Shown here piece by piece: positions 9,899 through 20,627 of a stretch of DNA of 64,000 nucleotides. Position 1 is the stretch's first letter. Each line of letters starts with the position of its first letter. The translations under genes were made by a program, and so were the position numbers. Source of the stretch: Larix kaempferi (taxonomy: Eukaryota > Streptophyta > Pinopsida > Pinales > Pinaceae); assembly GCA_027924585.1 (NCBI GenBank), contig BSBM01000602.1:7315501-7379500 (forward strand), read 5' to 3'. The notes under the pieces are model-generated. The model saw only the letters and a program-made list of their open reading frames with translations. It did not search any database and was not told where the DNA came from.

Positions 9899-11960
9899 TA
9901 ACCGGTAGTTTTTCTTCTCTAGGAGACCTAGTTGGGTTTTCTTCCAATCCATTTTTCAGTCTTTTTTATCCTCTGAGAGGTCTTGTAGGTCATTGTTACT
10001 TGTTCTCTATTGCTTGATTCATCCCAGTTGACTTTTGCAAAGCTTGTTTGTGTCCTTCTAAGACATGTGCGCTGGTTTTCCGTACTTATAGTAGCGCACT
10101 TTACATGTTGAGCGTTGGTTTGTACACTGAACAGTAGCGCATCTTTTCTAGTGTGCGCTGGTTTCTACACTACACAGTAGTGCATTTTCCTATAGCTTCT
10201 AGTTTTCTGTTAGGGTTTGATTTCCACTTGTTTGGTTTCACTTCCATCCTTTTGCTTTGCTTCCTTTATTGACCCTTGAGACTTCTATGTCTCTTTTGAG
10301 TCTTGTTTGCCTCTCCGAAGTCCTTTAGTTTGTCTTTGCTTGCTTGAGTACTTGTTTAAAGTGTCTCCACTGCTTTCTATCCCTTTTTGAAGTCTGTGCA
10401 CTATTCTCTTCTAGACATAGTTGCACACATTTGCCCTAGTTGCTTGATGCAATCATACAAACCTGCATTCTTAACGTTTGTTGTTTGTGTCAACGTTAGC
10501 ACACTTTCACTATGTCTTATCCTTCCCATTAGGGTTAGACCCCAAGTTTGAGTCCTTAGGGTCCTTTCGAAAGGTTGCTTGGTTTAGATACTTGCTGATT
10601 ACCTTCTCAGTTCGGTCCAAGTGAGTCGAAGCTTTCTAGTTAGCTTTCTTCTGAGTCTATGTGTTGGTAAGGTCACTTTTTGGTTTGCTTGCTTACTCCT
10701 TTGCTTGGCTTAGTGTTTTCTTAGGTTTTTGGTGCTTAGGAGAAACATTTTAGGTCTGCCTTTCCATTAGGGGCATCTCTTTCCCTTGTTTCTTTTACAT
10801 TTTGTTTCCAAGCCTAAATTTTTTTTCTTTTTGAAACAACTTGGTAGGTTGAGTCTTCCTCAAATCTTTTGATTTGTTTGTTTTGAGCCATTTAGGTGTT
10901 TGTCTTACTCACACCTTACTTTAGATCTTACTTGCTCTTTTACAAGTTATTTTTCTTTTACAATTATAAAAAAAGACAAAAGTGTGTTAAGTAGCTTAGT
11001 AGTAAGGTCTATCATTGTTTTGAAGTAACGTAGTTTTCTTTGAATTTTTTTTTTAAAAAGAAAAATACAAAAAGAAGTTTTGATTTAGGATTTCCTAGTT
11101 TTAAGTTTTTGAAAGAATTTAAACGAAAAGAAAAAGAGTTTTGTGAATTTGAAAGCATTACTTTACATGCATTTTACTTTTTGTCCAAACCATTCCACAC
11201 ACCGCACTATCCTTATTGAGTAAAAAGTAGCCCTTGAAAAGAAATATTAATAAAATTAACTAGCAACATTTTTCTTTTTAGGTATACACATCACCAACTA
11301 GCTTAGGCTAGGGTTTCAGATCATAACACACTTAAACTATCTGATATCATTTTTCATTACTCAACCATCGTAGTAATACATTCTTTAGGTAAATACATTT
11401 GTATCAAAATTTCTTGGGAAACTCCACTAAAAGCGGAGCTAAGCATGAGGTCGTGTGAGACTGGAATTGTTGAGGATAACCCCTCACTTTCCTTTCGAGC
11501 ATAAACCAGAGTTGTCTCATGTACGGGGGTCCTTTTAGACTTCGGGCTTTGTTACCCTGCCCATGCGTTATGGCTAGAGTGATGACTGTCCCCCCAAGAA
11601 TTTTTGTATTTATGTTAGCCTTAGTATCTTGAACATTTAGGATTCTACACAGGTAGAGTGGAAGGTTATTTCCACTTCACCTCGGACAGACGCGGAAGGT
11701 AACCCTTTGGCAATAATCCCGGGAGGGCGGTTTGGTGATTCAAATGCTTTCACCCAGAGAACCTCCATTGGATGCTACGTAACTGACCGCCAGTACTCTA
11801 TTGGTTTTTTTTGGGCCCTCATCATCCCAGACTGACTTCTAAGAGTATCATCTTTGTTTGCTTGGTCTTGATCACCTTAGTACTTTTTTTAGCGGTGTGC
11901 TCTTTGTGCTGCTTTTTTTTAGTTGGCCTTAGATATTTCTGGCTCATTGAGTTGAAAACG
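9899..11960 (+). other. Untranslated leader of the Gag-Pro element
   Basis: About 2 kb, T-rich with short A/T runs near 10930-11160, and without a supported coding region. A G+C-richer segment at about 11410-11760 precedes Gag and may have an RNA role, for example in packaging, but nothing in the sequence proves this. Confidence 0.5.
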
Positions 11961-13415
11961 ATGGATAGCATCCCGGTGAGCACCAATCAAGGGACCCCTG
12001 TTTAAGGGGATCCTTGTGCTTTTCCAATCATTGGGAACATTGGTACTCCCTTAATGGGTACCTTTAATCTTCCGGGATTCACTATAGGGCTACCGGTTTG
12101 GTTGTTTTCCACTCTGAATGCCTTGCATGCTCCTGATGCTTCTCAAGTAAGCACCTCACATCAAGAACATCAAAATCCTATGCCTGCTTTGCCAGTAACA
12201 TCTTCTCCTCCTCCTTCTACCTCATGTGGTGAAAGTTGTAATACTAGTAACCAGCAGTCTAAAAGGAATAGACGGAGGAAGAATAGGAAGAAGATGCCAA
12301 AGCAAGGGGTCAACCACCTAGCCTCTGGAGGTCATGCTGGGGGCACCCACCCAACCTCTGGAGGTCATGTTGGGGGGACTCTTTCAGTCACTATAAATCA
12401 TACTGAACCTATGCAACCAGCCTATGGAGGTCATGCTGGGGGCACCTACCCAACTAGTGGTCATGTTGGGAGAACTCACTCAGTCACTATAAATCATACT
12501 GAACCCACCCACCCAACCTCTAGAAGTCATGTTGGGGGCACCTACCCAACCTCTGGAGGTCATGCTGGAAGAAAAATTTCAATCACTGCAAATCATACTG
12601 AAAGCATGTCTTCAACCACTGTTTCTCATGTTGAGGACACATCATTGATCACTGTTGTTCATATTAATGACAAGTCACCAGTTACTATGATTCATACTGG
12701 AGACAATGAATCAGCCACTACAAGTCATGCTGAGAAAGTTGACATTGTTAACAAACCTAATAAACAGAAGCTTAAGTTCCCTTGTAAGTTTTGCAAGGGA
12801 GACCACCTGACCTATTTGTGCCTTGTACTTCCAGAAGTGAAAAAAGTGTGGTCTGTAGTTCAAAATTCTTCTGCTTTTGAGCAACCAGCCACTACAAGTC
12901 ATGCTGGGGGAAAGTTGTCATCCAATGCTAGTCATGCTGAGAGTACTGTTGCTATAAATGAGTCTAAGCTTATAGGACGCAAGCCAAAGTTCCCTTGTAA
13001 ACTTTGTAAGGGAGATCACCTTACTCACCTGTGCCCTGCTATTCCAGAGGTGCGGAGAGTGTGGTCAATGTCTGAAGGATCCCCTGCTCCTGAATTGTCT
13101 ATAGATTCCCTACAACCTGATCAACCTTTAGTTGATAAAGTGGTTGAACCAATGCAATCTTTGTTCAACCCCACTCTCCCTCCAAAGAGTGAAGTGGTTG
13201 AACCAATGCAATCTTTGGTCAACCCCACTCTTCCTTTGGAGAGTGAAGTGATCGAATCGATGAAATCTTCTACCAATCCCATTAGTCCTTCAGAGACTGA
13301 TGCACCTGTTCCTGAATTCTTCTACATTACCAGTTCGAATGTTTCAAAAAATGGGGGCACTTCATCTGTGTCGAGTGAACCCCTACCAAGCTCTAGGATC
13401 ATTTCCTTTGATTAG
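11961..13415 (+). pseudogene. Gag-like polyprotein with His/Gly-rich repeats and two zinc knuckles
   Basis: The probable start is ATG 11961 (MDSIPVSTNQGTPV), followed in frame by a TAA at 12003. The frame is then open from 12054 to a TAG at 13413-13415. A conserved-looking stretch (FNLPGFTIGLPVWLF) is followed by a basic patch (KRNRRRKNRKK), about 140 residues of degenerate repeats built on GHAGGT / NHTEP / SHVxx, then two zinc-knuckle-like motifs CKFCKGDHLTYLC and CKLCKGDHLTHLC (about 12790 and 13000), separated by more SHAGG / SHAES units. The knuckles have C-x2-C-x3-H-x4-C spacing, one residue shorter than the usual C-x2-C-x4-H-x4-C. The C-terminal part repeats VVEPMQSLxNPTLP. Gag would form the virus-like particle and bind the RNA. 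Confidence 0.75.
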
Positions 13416-13877
13416 AATAGTCTAATTGTGCCTCGCCTTCCTTCTTCTACACCTTTCCAGATAAAGGTTGATATTGGAAACCATGCGGTTCATCGATGTA
13501 TTGTAGATGAATGAGCCTCTGTTAGTATCTTATCCCCTTATGCTTGGAGAGATTTAGGTTTTCCTAACCTTGTTCCAGCTGTTAATTGGCCATTGACTTT
13601 CGATAGAAGACCTAGTGAACCGTTGGGATTCCTCCCTCAAGTACCTGTTACTTTGGGTGGAAAAAAAATCTTAGTTGATTTTATGGTTTTAAAGGACCCT
13701 ATGGACTTTGAAATGGTCATAGGGCGTGATTACGTATATGCTATGCAGGCTGCAGTGTCTACACTCTTTCGTGTGATGCATTTTCCTCACAATGAAAGCA
13801 TTGTCACTATTGATCAACTTACATATGTTGATCCTCCTTATTACCCAACTATAGACCAAGTATGCCCCTGTCAGTAG
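13416..13877 (+). pseudogene. Retropepsin-like aspartic protease domain
   Basis: In the same frame as Gag, after its TAG. The active-site loop, expected as D-x-G-A-S, reads VDE-stop-ASVSILS, with a TGA at 13512-13514 where the catalytic Gly should be. Downstream lie PLGFLPQVPVTLGGK, then LVDFMVLKD and the late hydrophobic/Gly motif IGRDYVYAM, typical of Ty3/gypsy-type proteases. Reading ends at 13877 and no polymerase follows. A second, inverted copy of the middle of this domain lies at about 16887-17080. The product cannot be active as it stands. Confidence 0.75.
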
Positions 13878-14099
13878 GCACTACCATGTCACAATCAAAT
13901 TATGTGGCATATTGTTCCTTGAGTACAATTGCTACTGAGAAGAAGCCTTTGAATTCATTCTTACCTTCTGGGGACTGGGTCCCGGTAATTGACCAGGTGA
14001 TGATTCCATCTAAATGTTTAGATATGTGTTCTATCTAGGATGATATACTTCCTTCTGATGAAGTTTTCCTAGAGTCTATAATGCAGTCTACCATTCATC

Positions 14100-14420
14100 T
14101 GGAAATTGATCCACCTACGAGCATTCTTCCACCTTCACTTCGAGCTCGTTAAAAACAGTAAGGAAGTTACGAGCATTCTTTCACCTTCACTTCGAGCTCA
14201 TTAAAAATAGTAAGGAGGCTACGAGCATTCTTCCACCTTCACTTCGAGCCTATTGAAAACAATAAGGAGGCTACGAGCATTCTTCCACCTTCACTTCAAG
14301 CTTGTTAAAAATAGTAAGGAGGCTACGAGCATTCTTCCATCTCTCCTTTGAGCTCGTTAAAAACAATAAGGAGGTAACGAGTTTACTTTTTCGGGCTTGT
14401 TAAAACTTTACGAAAAATAT
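14100..14420 (+). repeat. ~52-bp tandem repeat, about six copies
   Basis: Units contain ACGAGCATTCTTCCACCTTC followed by ACTTCGAGCTCGTTAAAAA and CAGTAAGGAGGCT. They begin near 14117 and become irregular after 14380. They lie just downstream of the protease. Confidence 0.8.
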
Positions 14421-14699
14421 CTTTATAGAGTTCTTTCACGCTCTTGTTAGACTCTTTAAATATGACAAGATTGCCGAGCATACTTGTTCTCTTCAAGCTC
14501 GTTAAAGGAATTGAAGGTACATCCGCTTAAGTATAAGTTTAACCTTTTTCTAGACTTTTGCGGATCACTTATGAAAAAGGAATACTCTAGTCATTCATGG
14601 CTAGAAGAGTTCTTCTCTCATCATTTTACACTTTTTGGGGGGAGGAGACTAATTGTACAAAAAAGGTCTTTTGGAGCCTTCTTTAGGGTTTTCAGGATC

Positions 14700-14970
14700 T
14701 CGAAACATGAAAACACCAAGTGAGCACTCACCTACTCGGGCTCGATGTGAAATCCACGAGAGGGTATATAGAGGATTGTTTAAGTTTTTCAGACTCTATA
14801 AATAGGAATACACCGGTGAGCATATACCAACCCGGGCTCGATACTAAAATCCACGGGTAGGTGTATGGAGTTATTGTTTAATTTTTTCAGACTCCATAAA
14901 ATTGAAAACATCGGCGAGCAAGAACATATCTCGGCTCGATATTAAAATCCAGAGATCAGTATTATAGAGT
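14700..14970 (+). repeat. ~110-bp tandem repeat, three diverged copies
   Basis: Each copy carries CGGGCTCGATnnnAAATCCA, then GTTTAATTTTTCAGACTC-like sequence and an ACACCGGTGAGCA-like block. Starts are near 14735, 14833 and 14930. Confidence 0.6.
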
Positions 14971-16285
14971 AATCTTCTATTTTCTTCTTCGAACTCTGTA
15001 AACAATGAAGAAGGTCTTGAGTCTTCCTCCCATGGGCTCGTTAAACTTGTTACATGGTTGGGCTTATTGAGTTTTCTTTCTTGGACTCATTAAAACAACA
15101 AGAAGGACATTATTTTACCAAAAATAATAAGGGATAAGAAGGGTATATCACATATTTTCAGTTCCAAAGGTAGTTAAGTCAGTCATGTCCTTAAACACAG
15201 CACCTATTTGATTCTATCATTTCAGTTGGGTTTTAGTTTTTGGCCTTAGGGTGAACCTGATCTCTGAGTTATCAACTCCCCCGATTGGTTATTCTTCCAA
15301 TCATATGGAGGGTCTGTATGTCTCCTACATTGTAGACTTATATCACTTTCCCCTCATGTTGAAAATTGCCTAAGTCACTTTGTGTTGTGCTCACTGTTCA
15401 AGGATACATCCTATGTCGGCCATTCTGCAGTTTACCTTCACTTCATGTGTTGGCCATCCTGGTGTCAGTTTGTTTCATCTTGTTACTTGTCCTACTCCAC
15501 ATCAGCTCATACCTGTGAGTGTTCCTCGTATTGGATGATGGGCCTCCCTTCCAGTGAACTTCTTCCCATCGACTTCAACTCATTTTTCTCTGGGAATGAA
15601 GTTTAGAGTTTCGGTTAGTACCTTGGGGATTGCAGTCATCAGTGGCAGCTTCCCTCACTATTGAATAATGGGAATACATCAATGTCTCTTCTTCGACAGG
15701 TTCCTCAATTGTTTGACTTCAAGTCCACTTATTCACAATTGTTAGATCATACTAGGTACCTTGGGCCCCATTATCATTATCGATGGAAGCCCTCGCATTT
15801 GTTAATAGTATACATCAATGACCGGTAATCAAACGATTACCCCCATGTTCGACTTCAGCTCATTTATTCGCATGGTTAGGGTTTGTACCTTGGGTTTTTT
15901 TGGATGAAGACCTTGGGACCATGATAGAATCACCATATTTATGTTATCACCCAAGCTGCGCAAGACTGAGGCTTACTCATTTACGGCTCTTCATGAGACA
16001 TAGATCCAGTTTGTTGTTATGGCTATGATATATCATTTTTGACATGGATCCACGTTGTATTTCAGTGGCCATGCTATATATACAACTCCTAGTTATGTAT
16101 CGGAGATCATGTTGTATCATGCTATACATCAATCTGATGTCAAGATTGTAATTGCTTGCTGACCTTGATCATTGTTTCAGGTGTTTTTGTGATTTGGTTC
16201 TGCATTTTCTTGCTCCTCCTTTGACTTGGAATTATAATGTATTTTGGCCATCGTTTCCCTCTGACCTCACACATTAGGGGGCATC
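14957..16285 (+). repeat. 3' non-coding segment of the Gag-Pro element, first copy
   Basis: Runs from CAGTATTATAGAG to the purine tract (TTAGGGGGCATC) before the truncated LTR at 16286. The same segment recurs at 17077-18418 with scattered differences. No gene was recognised; open stretches at 14484-14723 and 15382-15606 are not preserved in the second copy. Confidence 0.8.
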
Positions 16286-16887
16286 TGTTAAGGTCAAATA
16301 TGCACTTCTCCGTCCGTGATCACATTTCTCTATCGATCACACAAAAGGACACTATGGATTGAAGAGAAAGACTGACCTAGATGACTTATTGATGGTAGTA
16401 CACTCTGCAGCTGAGAATTTTATTGTTTCTCCTGACTTCACAACATGTGCGCTACTCTTTCTATAGTAAACCAGCTCACACCTCAAAAGATGTGCTGCTT
16501 TACTCAAGGACAACCAGCGCACACCTTCGGAAAAGTTGCAAACGCTTGTTGCAAAGCACAAAATCTGCTCTCTGTGCACTACTCTTGTTGTATAAAACTT
16601 GCACGCATATTAAGATGAATTCAAAAAATATATTAAGATTACGAATTGGGATTAGTTGAAGTTAGTTCTGCAACTTCCCCAACCTCCCAATTCAACCACC
16701 TCTCGATTCCAACTACCTACCTTGTCCCATAAATACAAGTAGGATCTATGAGAGAGGGACCTAGAAAGAATGCTTTAATTGCTGTTATGCTGGAAGAATT
16801 CCCGAGTCATTGTGAATAGTAGGAGCCCAGGACTCGGTTGCAGAAGCATCTTGACCGATTAGGTATATTTGTACTGATTCATGTTTC
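16286..16887 (+). repeat. Truncated internal LTR copy, 602 bp
   Basis: Begins TGTTAAGGTC directly after a polypurine-like tract, as a 3' LTR would, and matches the first ~600 bp of the 5' LTR before breaking off at CATGTTTC. The break joins directly to the inverted protease fragment. Confidence 0.85.
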
Positions 16888-17080
16888 AATAGTGACAATG
16901 CTTTTGTTGTGAGGAAAATGTATCACATGAAACAGTGTAGACACCACATCCTGCATAGCATATATGTAGTCACGCCCTAGGATCATATCAAAGTCCATAG
17001 GGTCCTTTAAAACCATAAAATCAACTAAGACTATTTTTCCACCCAAAGTAACAGGTACTTGAGGGAGGAATCCCAACAGT
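16887..17080 (-). pseudogene. Inverted fragment of the protease domain
   Basis: On the minus strand this reads GFLPQVPVTLGGK, LVDFMVLKDPMDFDM and GRDYIYAMQ, matching about 13619-13812 of the forward protease. It contains neither the active-site loop nor a natural start. It sits between the truncated LTR and the duplicated 3' segment, so it marks a rearrangement junction and is not a gene. Confidence 0.85.
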
Positions 17081-18418
17081 ACTATAGAATATTCTTCTAT
17101 TTTCTTCTTCGAACTCTGTAAACAATGAAGAAGTTCCTGAGTCTTCCTCCCATGGGCTCCTTAAACTTTTACATGGTTAGAATTATTGAGTTTTCTTTCT
17201 TAGACTCATTAAAACAACAAGAAGGACATTCTTTTACCAAAAATAATAAGGGATGAGAAGGGTATATCACATCTTTTCAGTTTCAAAGGCAGTTAAGTCA
17301 GTCATGTCCTTGAACACAGCACCTAATTGAGTCTTTCATGTCAGTTGGTTTTTAGTTTTTGACCTTAGGGTGAACCTGATCTCCAAGTTTTTACTCCCCC
17401 GGTTGGTTATTCTTCCAATCATATGGAGGGTCTGTTAATATCTCCTACATTGCAGGAATATATCACTTCCCCTTCATGTTAAAAGCTTCCTAAGTCACTT
17501 TGTGTCGTGCTCATTGTTCAAGGATACAGCCTGTGTCAGCCATTCTGTAGTTTACCTTGACTTCATGTGTCGGCCATCCTAGTGTCAGTTTGTTTCATCT
17601 TGTTACTTGTCCTACTCCACACCAACTCATACCTTTGAGTGTTCCTCGTGTTGGATGATGGAGGATGCATTAAGGCCTCCCTTCTAGTGGACTTCTTCCC
17701 ATCAACCTCAACTCATCATGCTTTAGGAATGAAGTTTAGAGTTTCTGTTAGTACCTTGGGGATTGCAGTCATCAGTGGCAGTTTCCCTCACTCTTGAATA
17801 ACAAGAGTACATCAATGTTTCTTATTCAACAGCTTCCTCAAGTGTTCGACTTCAAGTCCACTTATTTACAGTTGCTGGATCGTACTAGGTACCTTGGGCC
17901 CCATTATCATTATCAATGGAAAGCCCTCGCATTTGTTAACGGTATACATCAATGACCAGTAATCAAACGATACCTCCCATGTTCGACTCCAGCTCATTTA
18001 TTCACATGGTCAGGGTTTGTACCTTGGGTTGTTTTGGATGAAGAACTTGGGACCATGATAGCATCACCATATTTATGTTATCACCCAAGCTGCGCAAGAC
18101 TGAGCCTCACTCATTTTGGCTCTTCATGAGACATAGATCCAGTTTGTTGGTATGGCTATGATCTCTCATTTTGGCATGGATCCACGCTTGTATTTCAGTG
18201 GCCATGCTATACATACATCTCCTAGTTATGTATCAGAGATCATGTTGTATCATGCTACACATCTATATGATGTCAAGAATGTAATTTCTCGCTAACCTTG
18301 ATCATTGTTTCAAGTACTTTTGTGACTTGGTTTTGCGGTTTCTTGCTCCTCCTCTGACTTGGAATTATAATGTATTTCGGCCATCGTTTCCCTCTGACCT
18401 CACACATTAGGGGGCATC
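17077..18418 (+). repeat. 3' non-coding segment of the Gag-Pro element, second copy
   Basis: Parallel to 14957-16285 throughout, ending with the same TTAGGGGGCATC purine tract immediately before the real 3' LTR. Confidence 0.8.
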
Positions 18419-19382
18419 TGTTATAGGTCAAATCTGCACTTCTCCATCTGTGATCGCATTGCTCTGTCGATCACACAAAAAGACACTATGGATTGAAGAG
18501 CAAGATTGACCTAGATGACTTATTGATGGTGGTGTTCTCCTCAGGTGAGAATTTGATTGTTTCTCCTGACTTCACCACATGTGCGCTACTCTTGATATAG
18601 TCAACCAGCGCTCACCTCAAAAGATGCATTGCTTTCCTTAAGAACAACCAGCGCACACCTTGGGAAAAGTTGCAAACGCTTGTTGCAAAGCCTAAAAGTT
18701 GCTCTCTATGCGCTACTCTGGTTGTATGAAACTCGCGCACATATTAAGATGAAGTCAAAAAATATTAAGATTACAAATTGGGATTAGTTGAAGTTAGTTA
18801 TGCAACTTACCCAACTTCCCAATTCAACCACCTTTCGATTCTAACTGCCTACCTTGTCCCATAAATACAAGGAGGATCCATGAGAGAGGGACCTAGAAAG
18901 AATGCTTTGAGTGTTGTTACGCTGGAGGAATTCCTAAGTCATTGTTAAGAGCAAAAGCCCAGGACTTGATTGCAGAAGCATTTTGACATGTCAGGTATAT
19001 TTGTACTGATTCATGTTTCTTTGACAATAAAAGGTGGAAATACCCTTCCTGTCCCAAATCAAATGTCTATTGGATTGTATGTTCATTTGGCTTAATATCT
19101 GATTATATTTGATGTTAAATTGCTTTCTCATTTCATCATAGTTATTATAGTCAAGATACGCTGAGGAAGGTTTACTTTGTGTTGCAGGTTGATCAAATGG
19201 AAGATCAAGTGGAAGATCAAGCGAAAGATAGGACCAGTCGTCGATAAAAGGTGCATCTTTCTATATCTTGATCTCTTTCCATTTGTAGGAACTAAATGCA
19301 ATGCAATGAATGTATTTACCTATCACCCCGCCCAAGTTGGTAGTGTCTTCTCCTCACTATAAGGAATAAATCCTGCACAACA
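18419..19382 (+). repeat. 3' LTR, 964 bp
   Basis: Same ends as the 5' LTR (TGTTATAGG...TGCACAACA). Preceded by a purine tract and followed by the GTGCC target copy. Confidence 0.9.
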
Positions 19383-19387
19383 GTGCC
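19383..19387 (+). repeat. Target-site duplication GTGCC, right copy
   Basis: Matches 8906-8910. The transposase frame resumes here in phase. Confidence 0.9.
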
Positions 19388-20627
19388 ATCACCACCCATA
19401 GTTCTAGCATCACCCATATTTACACCATCTTCCATAGTGCAAGGTGCCATTTCAACAAATAAAATCAGTGCAATTAGAGGATGGACAAAAGAAGACATGT
19501 TGGCTGCAATTGACGATTTCAAATTCAAGGGGTTTTCAGTTAGTTCAGTGGCCAAAAAATATGGGATTGCACCCACGTCAATCCATTACTAGATAAATGG
19601 CCTGACCCATACCAAGAGGAGAGTTCCTCTTACAGTTGTGACTGAACAGGAGGAGGAGGAGGTGGTGGTATGGTGTAAGGAGATGGCCCAATTGGGACAT
19701 GGGCTAGAGTTGATACAACTGAAATCGATTGTTGCTCAAATCTGTCAGGGGAGGCCAACTCCATTCAAAGATGGGTTTCCAGGTAATTCATGGTGGGATG
19801 GTTTCAAAAAAAGGCATCCATAGCTAGTGCTACGGACTGTAGAGGGCCTGGATAAAGACAAGGCATCGAATCTATGCCCCACAGTTGTGTCCAATTTCTA
19901 TGATACTCTTTCTTCTGCATATGAGAAACACTCTTACGCTCTATACCATATTTGGAACTGCGACGAGATAGGGTTACAGGAAGGAAGGAATTGTGGCATG
20001 CGGGTCATTGCAAAGAGAGGGAGCCGGAATGTGCCAAAGATTCTGCCTAAGAGCAGGGAGTGGATAACCATTCTATGTTGTGTGAATGCAATTGGTATGG
20101 AAATCTCGGGATTTTATTTGTTCAAGGGAAAAATTTGGCTACAAAACTATATCCAAAACTGTGAACATGGGGCATGCATGGTTGCACATCCCCATGCATG
20201 GATGACTAAATAACTTTTCCTGAATTGGATTTGTCACTTTGCAGCATCCATACCAGGCGGTGTCTCCCCTGAAAACAGACACCTGTTGGTTTTAGATGGC
20301 CATGGCAGCGACATTGTTGTGCAAACCATCGAGGAGGCAAACAGTTTGGGCATTGACTTGTTAACACTTCCTGCACACACCACTCATAGGTTTCATCCCC
20401 TGGATGTGAGTTTGTTTGGGCCTTTCAAGGATTTTTTCAGGTCAGAACGTGTTGCATGGATGGCGAAGAACCCGAGAGTAGAGGTAAAGAGGTTTGAGTT
20501 AGCTGAGATTGCAAGCAAGGATTTCAAAAGGGCTCTCACATCCTCGAATATCAAGGCTGGCTTTAGGCGAACAGGTATTTTCCCATTGAATTATGATGCT
20601 CTTATGCATGACACCAGGTGTAGTTGA
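19388..20627 (+). pseudogene. DDE (pogo/Tigger-like) transposase, HTH and catalytic domains
   Basis: One frame, interrupted only by nonsense codons at 19590, 19821, 20211 and 20625. Order: a psq-type helix-turn-helix (WTKEDMLAAIDDFK...GFSVSSVAKKYGIAP, about 19475-19590), a CENP-B-like second DNA-binding region ending SWWDGFKKRHP (19640-19823), then the DDE_1 catalytic core. The three expected acidic residues are present: D in WNCDEIGL (19963-19986), D in LVLDGHGSD (about 20287-20313), and D in HRFHPLDVSLFGPFK (about 20389-20433). Transposases of this family cut and paste DNA at TA targets and have been domesticated several times as CENP-B/Jerky-type proteins. Here the nonsense codons and the 10-kb insertion show a dead copy. 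The helix-turn-helix stop lies where a Trp would be expected, a one-base change. Confidence 0.85.

Larger units (their letters stand above)
8911..19382 (+). mobile_element. Non-autonomous Gag-Pro LTR retrotransposon, 10,472 bp, internally rearranged
   Basis: The element is bounded by LTRs of 966 and 964 bp, both TGTTATAGG...CACAACA, and by the GTGCC target duplication. The internal region has a primer-binding site, a ~2-kb leader, one Gag-protease reading frame and long repeat-rich non-coding DNA. No reverse transcriptase, RNase H or integrase is visible, so it would need another element's enzymes. Gag-plus-protease-only elements of this size resemble the TR-GAG/LARD class. Inside it are a third, truncated LTR (16286-16887), an inverted protease fragment (about 16887-17080) and a second copy of the 3' non-coding region. 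About a dozen differences are visible in the first ~150 aligned LTR bases, so it is not recent. Confidence 0.85.
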
